Part shown: positions 1 through 5,208 of the stretch, one piece after another
How positions within the stretch are numbered: the first letter of the stretch is position 1
Layout: each line of letters opens with the position of its first letter
DNA from: Candidatus Ratteibacteria bacterium
GTDB taxonomy: Bacteria > Ratteibacteria > UBA8468 > B48-G9 > JAFGKM01
Length of the DNA stretch: 6,287 nt
Direction: 5' to 3'
NCBI GenBank assembly: GCA_028697565.1
Contig: JAQVEU010000049.1
Coordinates: forward strand, 1 to 6,287
The notes under the pieces: generated by a model
What the model was told of the DNA's origin: nothing
Database searches by the model: none
The model's input: only the letters and a program-made list of their open reading frames with translations
Program-made: the position numbers and the translations under genes

Positions 1-648
1 GCCGACCTCTATAATCCTGCCTCCATTTATTAAAGCAATCTTTGTTCCCATAGCCATTGCTTCTCTTCTGTCATGGGTTACATATACCATTGTTATGCCT
101 GTCTCTTTCTGTAGTCGCTGTATCTCTGTCCGCATCTCTTCTCTTAGTTGTGCATCAAGATTGCTCAGTGGTTCGTCCAATAGTAAGACATCCGGTTCGT
201 TCACAATAGTTCTTGCGAGTGCTACCCTCTGTTGTTGACCACCTGAAAGGTTTGACGGGTAGTACTCTTTAAATGGTGTGAGTTTTGTTATCTCAAGTAC
301 TTCTTCTACCTTCTTTTTTATTATTCCATCAGGATATTTTTTTATCTCAAGTCCATAGGAGACATTCTTCCATACAGAGAGGTGTGGCCAGAGTGCATAG
401 TTCTGGAATACAATACCAATGTTTCTTTTTGATGGCGGTGTGTTTGTAATATCTCTTCCGTTGAGTAGTATCCTTCCTGAATCCGGGAGTATAAAGCCGG
501 CTATTATTCTTAAAAGTGTTGTCTTTCCACAACCCGAAGGTCCAAGAATAAAGAATATCTCATCTTTTTCTACATTAAGTGAGATATTTTTTAGTATCTC
601 TGCCTTCCCGAATCTTTTTGATATGTCTTTCAATACAAGTTTTTCCAT
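1..648 (-). CDS. ABC transporter ATP-binding protein, C-terminus cut by window edge
   Basis: This is the cytoplasmic ATPase of an ABC importer, of the FbpC/PotA/MalK type that drives uptake of iron, polyamines or sugars. The frame is open from the ATG at 648 to base 1, giving 216 residues; the rest lies off the left edge. All nucleotide-binding motifs are readable: Walker A GPSGCGKTT (36-44), Q-loop Gln82 in FQNYALWPHLS, signature LSGGQQQR (134-141), Walker B VLLLDEP (154-160), D-loop SNLDAQ (162-167) and switch His192 in VTHD. The usual THDQxEA is THDRREA here, a mild deviation. The ATG starts one base after the stop of the binding-protein gene (TAATATG) with no strong ribosome-binding site, so translation is probably coupled. 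The missing part would hold the rest of the ATPase and any C-terminal regulatory domain. The substrate cannot be read from this subunit. The family call is secure. Confidence 0.95.
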   Translation of the reverse strand, partial: MEKLVLKDISKRFGKAEILKNISLNVEKDEIFFILGPSGCGKTTLLRIIAGFILPDSGRILLNGRDITNTPPSKRNIGIVFQNYALWPHLSVWKNVSYGLEIKKYPDGIIKKKVEEVLEITKLTPFKEYYPSNLSGGQQQRVALARTIVNEPDVLLLDEPLSNLDAQLREEMRTEIQRLQKETGITMVYVTHDRREAMAMGTKIALINGGRIIEVG

Positions 649-649
649 A

Positions 650-1954
650 TTATCTTAAACTCTTTTCTATAAAATAAAACTTTTCTCTTGAAAAGTTAAC
701 CCAGTTATTGATATAGTGGTTACGAAATACAGGGTTGTTCCAGTTCTCACATAAAAACTTCTGGTCTCTCTCTTCCACAGGTATCTTAAAAAACATTTTT
801 TTAAGTGGCTCACTATTTTCTTTTAATATTATACTCCATACCTTTCTCAACCTGTTATGGGGGTCTATTACAAGTGCTCCAAGCATATCATTCAAAAGGT
901 TCCATCTATTTGAGGCAAGTTCAAAGTCATATCTTATAGTACCCTTGAGGGTATATGGATTGAAAATTTCTGTGTTTTTTAGGGCGGGGTCTTCATAAAC
1001 ATCAGTCCTTATACTGAACCTGTTTAAGGAATATTCTGTGGGTCCGCCTTTTGTTCCTTTTTTCAACATCCATAAGAGTTGCCCATCATAAGAGAGAAGG
1101 TAGTTTATAAATCTCTTTGCTGTCTTGAGGTTAGGTGCTCCTTTGAGAATTCCCACAGCGTCTGGATTGATTACTGTAAGGTTTTCAGGAAGGATAAAGC
1201 CCATATTTTCAGAGCCATTTACCTCTATCTGTGCAAGTGCATAGGAGTCAATACAGGGGGATACTGCTACTTCTCCAAGGGATGTGTTTTTTGCAACAGA
1301 TGATGCACTTGCAGTAAATGTTTTTGTATTGCCTGCTATTGCCAAAATGACTTCCCATCCCTTTTCCCACCCGTATGCCTGAAGAATAATCTCGTACATC
1401 ATATGTAAGCTTCCACTATGCCTTGGGTCTCCATTGCCTACCCATGAGTAGTATCTTTTATCTGTCAATGATTCCCATGTAGAAGGATAGGGTAGAGATA
1501 AATAGTCAAGCACCTTTTTGTTATATAAGATACCAAACCCGCTTAAGATAACCCCATACCAGGTAAAGTCCCTGTCGTAGTTGGGGATACCTGCACATTG
1601 AGAAGGGATTTTTTTTAAGAGGTTTGGTGGAATTTTATATGTTTGTAATAACCCTTCTTTTTTTAATGTGAGGTAAGGGGCAATTCCACCCCCGAAGAAT
1701 AGGTCTATTTCTATGCCGTCAGGGCTTTTTTTAAAAAGAGATTCCACAAACTTCAAATCATCTGATGTCCCTCCCTGGTCAATCCATTCTATATCTACTT
1801 TTTCTCCATAATTTTTAAGGTGCCACTGGTTAAATGCTCTTTCAACCTCAATCCTTACACCTTCCCAGTGGGGGGAGATAATTACAAGTTTCTCAGCCGC
1901 ATGAATAGGTAAGAGCATTAGCAATAAAGGTAGTAGAAATAAAAAATATCTCAT
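650..1954 (-). CDS. Periplasmic substrate-binding protein of an ABC importer (iron/polyamine type)
   Basis: A 434-residue extracytoplasmic solute receptor. It begins with a signal peptide: MRYF, a Leu-rich core (residues 5-15) and a likely cleavage site after IHA (residue 19). The mature part looks like the AfuA/FbpA-PotD group: VIISPHWEG near the N-terminus, a Gly-rich FFGGGIAPYL (86-95), and the block DPRHSGSLHMMYEIILQAYG (176-195) typical of COG1840-like receptors. I chose the ATG at 1954 because the signal peptide starts there. The frame stays open 66 codons further upstream to 2152, but that stretch is not signal-like and would cross the promoter and the start of the divergent gene. A TTGCAA-N18-TATAAT promoter ends 7 bases before the ATG and the only purine-rich sequence (AAAGGA) is over 20 bases away, so the mRNA may be leaderless. 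The ATPase gene follows after one base. The true ligand (iron, polyamine, phosphorylated compound or other) is not decided by the sequence. Confidence 0.9.
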   Translation of the reverse strand: MRYFLFLLPLLLMLLPIHAAEKLVIISPHWEGVRIEVERAFNQWHLKNYGEKVDIEWIDQGGTSDDLKFVESLFKKSPDGIEIDLFFGGGIAPYLTLKKEGLLQTYKIPPNLLKKIPSQCAGIPNYDRDFTWYGVILSGFGILYNKKVLDYLSLPYPSTWESLTDKRYYSWVGNGDPRHSGSLHMMYEIILQAYGWEKGWEVILAIAGNTKTFTASASSVAKNTSLGEVAVSPCIDSYALAQIEVNGSENMGFILPENLTVINPDAVGILKGAPNLKTAKRFINYLLSYDGQLLWMLKKGTKGGPTEYSLNRFSIRTDVYEDPALKNTEIFNPYTLKGTIRYDFELASNRWNLLNDMLGALVIDPHNRLRKVWSIILKENSEPLKKMFFKIPVEERDQKFLCENWNNPVFRNHYINNWVNFSREKFYFIEKSLR

Positions 1955-1961
1955 AATGCTT

Positions 1962-1991
1962 ATTATACTTTTTAAGTTTCCTTTCTTGCAA
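1962..1991 (-). promoter_or_regulatory. Promoter of the ABC importer operon, leaderless arrangement
   Basis: On the minus strand TTGCAA (1991-1986, 4 of 6 match to the -35 consensus) is followed after 18 bases by a perfect TATAAT (1967-1962). Only 7 bases (AAGCATT) separate the -10 box from the ATG at 1954, so transcription would begin at or next to the start codon. The perfect -10 box and its position between divergent genes support it; the start site itself is inferred. Confidence 0.6.
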
Positions 1992-2088
1992 ATTTTAGAC
2001 AGGAGTTTTATATGGAGTGGCGAGAAGAAATAGAAAATAGTAGAAACAAGATGTGAAAGAGATATTATACAATTACTTTGCAATGTAT

Positions 2089-2117
2089 TTGACAATTTGT
2101 AAGACATTTTGTAAAAT
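2089..2117 (+). promoter_or_regulatory. Strong sigma70-type promoter of the DeoR-sensor/acetyltransferase operon
   Basis: A perfect TTGACA (2089-2094), a 17-base spacer and TAAAAT (2112-2117, 5 of 6) form a near-consensus promoter. The -10 box ends 7 bases before the ATG at 2125, the same distance as in the opposite promoter, and no Shine-Dalgarno sequence fits in between. Transcription should therefore start at or beside the A of the ATG. TTGTA recurs at 2097, 2109 and 2121, every 12 bases, across the promoter and start codon. Confidence 0.75.
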
Positions 2118-2124
2118 AACTTGT

Positions 2125-2757
2125 ATGAATATAAAAGACCTTTTTCTTGCATTTGAAAAGAGGAGCAGGTTTAATCAGGAAGCGAAAGAAAAGATTGCCA
2201 GAAGGTGTGTGGAATTTATCAGTCCTGGTGATGAGATATTTTTGGGGGCAGGGACAACCATCTCCTATGTCGGAGAATATCTTGCACAGTCCGACAGGCA
2301 CTTTATGCTCAAAATATGGACAAATAATATTTTCGTGTTGAACCTATGGCTTAAAAAATATGAAGGATTTTTTCTTGAGAACTTTGTTGGTATCGTAGGT
2401 GGTGAAATCTCTCGGAAAAATCTCAGTGTTGTAGATATACACTATAACTTTTCCAAGATACAAAAGGTTGTTATAGGGAGTCCTGGGATATCTACAAGAG
2501 GTTTAAGTTCAGATGATATAAATACAGTTCAGCAGATAGAACATATTATAAGGAAGGCAGGAGAGGTAATTGTTCTTGCAGATAGTTCAAAGATAGGGAG
2601 GGAGTGTACCTATCAAACAAGAAGTATGAGGATGATAAGGATTGATATTAAGAATAGAAGAAAGTATACACTTATTACAAATGAAAACAAAGAAGATTTA
2701 TATCTAAAAACCATAAAAAAACTAAAGGAGATAGGAATACAGATTATACAGGTGTAA
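2125..2757 (+). CDS. DeoR-type sugar-phosphate sensor domain protein lacking the HTH
   Basis: A 210-residue protein made almost entirely of the DeoR C-terminal sensor domain (DeoRC), which in full-length regulators binds a phosphorylated sugar in a fold like ribose-5-phosphate isomerase. Visible motifs: IFLGAGTT (38-45; usually LDxGTT, so the Asp is Gly41), VIGSPGIS (116-123) with GLSSDD (126-131), and VIVLADSSKIG (148-158), the family's conserved ADSSK motif. A usual DeoR protein has about 250 residues and begins with a winged HTH of about 55 residues; here the protein starts in the linker (SRFNQEAKEKIA) and no HTH is seen. I chose the ATG at 2125 since the in-frame ATG at 2053 and the one at 2083 lie upstream of or within the promoter. 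The acetyltransferase gene follows after 13 bases. It could sense a sugar phosphate as partner of another protein, or be an enzyme; without an HTH it is unlikely to bind DNA alone. Confidence 0.85.
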   Translation: MNIKDLFLAFEKRSRFNQEAKEKIARRCVEFISPGDEIFLGAGTTISYVGEYLAQSDRHFMLKIWTNNIFVLNLWLKKYEGFFLENFVGIVGGEISRKNLSVVDIHYNFSKIQKVVIGSPGISTRGLSSDDINTVQQIEHIIRKAGEVIVLADSSKIGRECTYQTRSMRMIRIDIKNRRKYTLITNENKEDLYLKTIKKLKEIGIQIIQV

Positions 2758-2760
2758 AAA

Positions 2761-2766
2761 AGAGGG
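2761..2766 (+). promoter_or_regulatory. Ribosome-binding site of the acetyltransferase gene
   Basis: AGAGGG sits 4 bases before the ATG at 2771, in the short gap after the sensor gene, and fixes that start. The same AGAGGG hexamer precedes the DUF763 gene, so this genome does use Shine-Dalgarno initiation. Confidence 0.7.
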
Positions 2767-2770
2767 ATGT

Positions 2771-3211
2771 ATGGATTTTAAAGTAAGGATTGCCCGTATG
2801 GATGACTTTGAAGGAATTGTAGGTTTACTTTCTCAACTAAGTCCACCCAAGCCCGAGGATAGGTTAGAGAGTAATAGAGGAAGAGAGATACTGAAGGATA
2901 TTTTAAATAGTCCTGACTACTGTCTTTGTGTTGCTGAAGGAGAAGAAGGATTATTAGGAACAGCAATACTTCTTATCCAGAAAAATCTTTCACATGGAGG
3001 CAGACCGTATGGACATTTAGAAAATGTTGTAACAGATATAAGGCATAGGAGAAAAGGGATGGGGCTTGTGATGGTGGGATTTTTAATAGAAAAGGCAAGG
3101 GAGAAAGGATGTTATAAGGTTATCCTTAACTGCGAGACGAAGAATATATCTTTTTATGAAAGGTGTGGTTTCTGTATTACAGGTGAAGTAGAGATGAGGA
3201 TTAACCTTTAA
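2771..3211 (+). CDS. GNAT N-acetyltransferase resembling glucosamine-6-phosphate acetyltransferase (GNA1)
   Basis: A 146-residue single-domain GNAT enzyme, which would transfer acetyl from acetyl-CoA to an amine in the cytoplasm. The acetyl-CoA pyrophosphate loop is RRKGMG (93-98, the RxxGxG motif), preceded by GHLENVVTDIRH (81-92). The end, GCYKVILNC (113-121), NISFYERCGF (125-134) and VEMRI (140-144), closely follows eukaryotic GNA1 as I remember it (GCYKIILDC, NVKFYEKCGF, VEMQI), and the length is close to that of GNA1. GNA1 makes N-acetylglucosamine-6-phosphate; most bacteria instead acetylate glucosamine-1-phosphate with GlmU. The start is supported by AGAGGG at 2761. The gene is second in an operon with a sugar-phosphate sensor domain, which fits a sugar-phosphate substrate. 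GNAT membership is secure; the substrate is inferred from motif likeness, and another small amine remains possible. Confidence 0.85.
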   Translation: MDFKVRIARMDDFEGIVGLLSQLSPPKPEDRLESNRGREILKDILNSPDYCLCVAEGEEGLLGTAILLIQKNLSHGGRPYGHLENVVTDIRHRRKGMGLVMVGFLIEKAREKGCYKVILNCETKNISFYERCGFCITGEVEMRINL

Positions 3212-3235
3212 GGTATATATTATATGCTGTGATGG

Positions 3236-3262
3236 GGACAAACTGACAACTATGCCAGGTCC
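3236..3262. other. Imperfect hairpin between convergent genes
   Basis: GGAC-AAA-CTG pairs with CAGGTCC around a 10-base loop: a 7-bp stem with a 3-base AAA bulge. It lies in the 68-bp gap (3212-3279) between the convergent acetyltransferase and DUF763 genes, where a shared terminator is expected. No T-tract follows it directly on either strand, so a rho-independent terminator is not shown. The gap also has a 10-bp palindrome ATAGGCCTAT (3274-3283) that overlaps the DUF763 stop codon. Confidence 0.35.
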
Positions 3263-3279
3263 ATAACTATAAAATAGGC

Positions 3280-4428
3280 CTATACCAGTTTTCTTAATAA
3301 TTTTTCTTTTTCAATAGGAGGTATCTTCATTTTTCTTACGACTTCTCTGAAAAACAGGATTGTTTGGTCGTATGTCTTTCTATCAACAGGATAGGGAGTA
3401 CCATCCTTTCCGCCGTGGGCAAAGGAGTACCGTGCAGGGTCTCTATAAGAGGCAGGTGCTCCATATATTACCTCTGCTACCAAACTCAATGCCCTTACTG
3501 TTTTTGGTCCCACACCTGCAATGGCAACAAGTTTTTCATAGTGTTCTGGTTTTATTTGATATACAGTCCACAAAATTTTTTCAAGGTATCTATTGTATAA
3601 AAACTCTTCATTGATAACAGGGTGTGTTTTAAACTCTGTATCTTTCAGTTCAAGAAAGATGGTTTCATCTTCTCTGTGTTTTACAGCGAGCATCTTTGAC
3701 AGATTACTTGAGTGTTTCCTGAGTATCTTCATATCCCGTATAAGTTCAATATATGATGTTGTGGCAATCTCTGTGGATAACCTTCTATTTTCTTCACTTT
3801 CTTTTGCTGTGATGTTGAGGCAGGGGACCTTTACCATATCTGATGATATCCCTGAGTGTGGTTCACATACAATATCCTTTACACTTTTTGAGAACCAGTG
3901 ATACCTTCTTGCAGTGGAGTTTGTTGTGTTCATTCCCTGTTGTACAACTGCCCACTGTCCGTTTTTTGAGAAGAAAAATGCATGGTGGTAGATATTATAG
4001 CCATCCTGTACAAGGGAGTTGTCTACCTTTGCGGACATTTTTGAGTTATATACAAGGTTGGTAATACTTTCTTCTGGAAGGGAGATGTAGTCACCCCACT
4101 GCTGTATCTCATCAGGCGTCTTAAGAGATGTTTTTCCTTTACCACCACATATAAAGATTCCTAACTGTTTCTCTCTTCCTTTGATGGACTCTTTCAGTGC
4201 CGCAGTAAGTATTGTTGTAAGCCCTGATGCATTCCAGTCAAAGGCAAGGACAGTTCCTAATGACTGGAACCATACAGGGTCTGAGACCCTTTCTATAAAC
4301 TCATCAGGCCCATACTCTTCAACAATTACATCAACCATACTTCTTCCAAGTTTTACCATCCTTTCAAAGAGCCACCTTGGACACTTTCCTGTATCCAACG
4401 TAAATGTGGCAATCCCTCTTCTTATCAT
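3280..4428 (-). CDS. DUF763 family protein with a helix-hairpin-helix motif
   Basis: A 382-residue protein I recognise as DUF763 (COG1415), a family of unknown function known to me mainly from archaea and thermophilic bacteria. No signal peptide or membrane segment is seen. Likely conserved blocks are the N-terminal RRGIATFTLDTGKCPRWLFE (3-22), ICGGKGKTS (93-101), DGYNIYHHAFFF (142-153), GQWAVVQQGMN (157-167), ARRYHWFS (173-180), CEPHSG (188-193) and FAHGGKDGTPYPVDRKTYD (336-354). Residues 302-320 (AIAGVGPKTVRALSLVAEV) read as a helix-hairpin-helix, which usually contacts the DNA backbone. The block of His, Gln and Arg residues could be an active site, but nothing proves it. I chose the ATG at 4428 because AGAGGG lies 6 bases before it; the in-frame start at 4452 is a TTG without such a site. 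The gene stands alone after a 173-bp gap downstream of the toxin gene. A role in nucleic-acid handling is inference. Confidence 0.85.
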   Translation of the reverse strand: MIRRGIATFTLDTGKCPRWLFERMVKLGRSMVDVIVEEYGPDEFIERVSDPVWFQSLGTVLAFDWNASGLTTILTAALKESIKGREKQLGIFICGGKGKTSLKTPDEIQQWGDYISLPEESITNLVYNSKMSAKVDNSLVQDGYNIYHHAFFFSKNGQWAVVQQGMNTTNSTARRYHWFSKSVKDIVCEPHSGISSDMVKVPCLNITAKESEENRRLSTEIATTSYIELIRDMKILRKHSSNLSKMLAVKHREDETIFLELKDTEFKTHPVINEEFLYNRYLEKILWTVYQIKPEHYEKLVAIAGVGPKTVRALSLVAEVIYGAPASYRDPARYSFAHGGKDGTPYPVDRKTYDQTILFFREVVRKMKIPPIEKEKLLRKLV

Positions 4429-4434
4429 CTTTTT

Positions 4435-4440
4435 CCCTCT
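4435..4440 (-). promoter_or_regulatory. Ribosome-binding site of the DUF763 gene
   Basis: AGAGGG on the minus strand, 6 bases (AAAAAG) before the ATG at 4428, decides this start over the in-frame TTG at 4452. Confidence 0.7.
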
Positions 4441-4452
4441 TTTTTCTATCAA

Positions 4453-4625
4453 TCCCGTTCATATTTCGGGCACAGAGATAGGGAAACTCAAAATTCAAAA
4501 CTATAAATCCATCCCAACCAACCTTCCTTTATGAAAGGAAAGAGAAAAGATTGGTTTTTCAATCTTTAATTTTTTGCTTTCTACTCTATGCCTAACCTTA
4601 CGACCTTTACTAATGTTTATTATTG
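4453..4625. other. Non-coding gap between toxin and DUF763 genes
   Basis: This 173-bp stretch has no credible gene. It holds two small inverted repeats: TTCCTTT-ATG-AAAGGAA (4524-4540, 7-bp stem) and the terminator-like hairpin at 4546-4567. The part at 4485-4512 is low in complexity (repeated AAAATTCAAAACT-like sequence). I found no convincing promoter for the DUF763 gene; the best -10-like word, TATAGT on the minus strand near 4500, has no matching -35 box. Confidence 0.5.
4546..4567 (-). terminator. Possible terminator of the toxin-antitoxin operon
   Basis: On the minus strand a perfect 8-bp stem AAAGATTG/CAATCTTT with a 6-base loop lies 58 bases past the toxin stop and is followed by a T/C-rich tail (TCTCTTTCCTTTC). 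The stem is AT-rich and the tail is interrupted by C, so it would be weak. On the plus strand the tail is better (AATTTTTTG), but no gene runs in that direction here. Confidence 0.4.
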
Positions 4626-4886
4626 CTATTTATATACCTCTCTTCTGTGTCCTACATCAATAATATATATTATCAATTTTTCATTCTGGATGGTATAGAT
4701 AATACGATAGGTCCACACCCTTAGGGAGTAATCTCCCTCTAATTGACCTTTGAGTTTTTTCCCTTTATAAGGGTTTGTTTTCAATGACTCTATTGCAGAG
4801 ATAATTTTAGGAAATAATTTTCTCTCTTTTTTATATATGTTTTCAATCTCTTTTTCTGCGAGGTGGGAAAGTTCTATCTTATACAT
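4626..4886 (-). CDS. RelE/ParE-family toxin
   Basis: An 86-residue, basic, single-domain toxin of a type II toxin-antitoxin pair. RelE-type members cut mRNA on the ribosome. Seen here: the N-terminal helices (LAEKEIENIYKKERKLFPKI, 9-28), LKTNPYKGKKLKGQLEGDY (35-53), the core LRVWTYRIIYTI (55-66) and the C-terminal VGHRREVY (78-85). Arg61, Arg81 or Arg82 and Tyr85 lie where RelE-like toxins carry catalytic residues, so it looks intact and active. The length is usual for the family. Its ATG overlaps the antitoxin's last codons by 8 bases (ATGTATAA), so it should be translated by coupling, keeping toxin output below antitoxin. It follows the Phd/YefM gene, which fits a YefM-RelE/StbE combination. 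RelE-type RNase activity is more likely than ParE-type gyrase poisoning, but this is not proven. Confidence 0.92.
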   Translation of the reverse strand: MYKIELSHLAEKEIENIYKKERKLFPKIISAIESLKTNPYKGKKLKGQLEGDYSLRVWTYRIIYTIQNEKLIIYIIDVGHRREVYK

Positions 4887-5157
4887 TCAGTTTTTTTGTT
4901 TTTTCTTTTAGTTCCTCAATAGAGATAGTTTTTCCTTCTTTTATCTGTCTCTTTGCTCTTTTAATTCTTTTTACTGCCTCTTTGTCAGATAAAATTTCCA
5001 GTGTTTCAAGAAGAGATTCATAGTCATCAATGCTCATCATCACAGCCACAGGTTTACCATGTTTTGTAATGATATATCTCTCTAATTTTGTATCTATGTT
5101 TTGTATTACATTATGTAGCTCAGGTCTCAGTTCCTTTACTGTTACATTATTAATCAT
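4879..5157 (-). CDS. Phd/YefM-family antitoxin
   Basis: A 92-residue antitoxin that should neutralise the RelE-like toxin encoded directly after it and repress their shared promoter. The N-terminal two-thirds is the Phd/YefM DNA-binding and dimer fold: VTVKELRPELHNVIQNI (5-21), YIITKHGKPVAVMMSIDDYE (28-47) and LLETLEIL (49-56). The charged tail DKEAVKRIKRAKRQIKEGK (58-76) and ISIEELKEK (78-86) is the part that in this family wraps the toxin. The start is fixed by a perfect AGGAGG 9 bases upstream. The gene lies 47 bases past the stop of the glycosylase gene on the same strand but has its own promoter and operator in that gap. The toxin start overlaps its end by 8 bases. Nothing is broken. Confidence 0.93.
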   Translation of the reverse strand: MINNVTVKELRPELHNVIQNIDTKLERYIITKHGKPVAVMMSIDDYESLLETLEILSDKEAVKRIKRAKRQIKEGKTISIEELKEKTKKLNV

Positions 5158-5166
5158 ATCCTTTTA

Positions 5167-5172
5167 CCTCCT
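5167..5172 (-). promoter_or_regulatory. Consensus ribosome-binding site of the antitoxin gene
   Basis: A perfect AGGAGG on the minus strand, 9 bases before the ATG at 5157. It is the strongest ribosome-binding site in the window and fits the high antitoxin output such pairs need. Confidence 0.85.
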
Positions 5173-5178
5173 ATAAAA

Positions 5179-5208
5179 AGTGTACACTAAAATGTATATT
5201 TACGTCAA
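5179..5208 (-). promoter_or_regulatory. Promoter and TGTACA operator of the toxin-antitoxin operon
   Basis: On the minus strand TTGACG (5208-5203) and TACACT (5184-5179) are 18 bases apart and form a plausible sigma70 promoter whose -35 box overlaps the stop codon of the glycosylase gene. A perfect 10-bp palindrome AGTGTACACT (5179-5188) covers the -10 box. Its core TGTACA is the motif known from the E. coli yefM-yoeB operator, so it is the likely site of autorepression by the antitoxin and toxin-antitoxin complex. The binding itself is inferred. Confidence 0.65.

Noticed and set aside
419..658. Plus-strand open frame opposite the ABC ATPase
   Set aside because: It is antisense to strongly conserved Walker and Q-loop codons and resembles no protein family.
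2053..2124. Longer sensor protein starting at the ATG at 2053
   Set aside because: This start lies upstream of the TTGACA -35 box, so the transcript from that promoter would not contain it; the extra residues match no DeoR domain or HTH.
1955..2152. N-terminal extension of the binding protein to a start at 2152
   Set aside because: It would place 66 non-signal residues before a clear signal peptide and run through the promoter and into the coding start of the divergent gene.
3212..3279. Rho-independent terminator for the convergent genes
   Set aside because: The only hairpin is imperfect and no T-tract follows on either strand, so I list it as a hairpin only.
3593..3901. Plus-strand open frames opposite the DUF763 gene
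   Set aside because: They lie antisense to a recognised family and show only low-complexity Ser/Phe-rich composition.
4429..4452. TTG start of the DUF763 gene at 4452
   Set aside because: The ATG at 4428 has AGAGGG 6 bases before it and begins with the expected family N-terminus RRGIATF.
4546..4567. Hairpin as a target of the ANTAR protein
   Set aside because: It has a 6-base loop, but the loop (AAAAAC on the minus strand) lacks the G at position 4 known from ANTAR targets, and no second matching hairpin is beside it.
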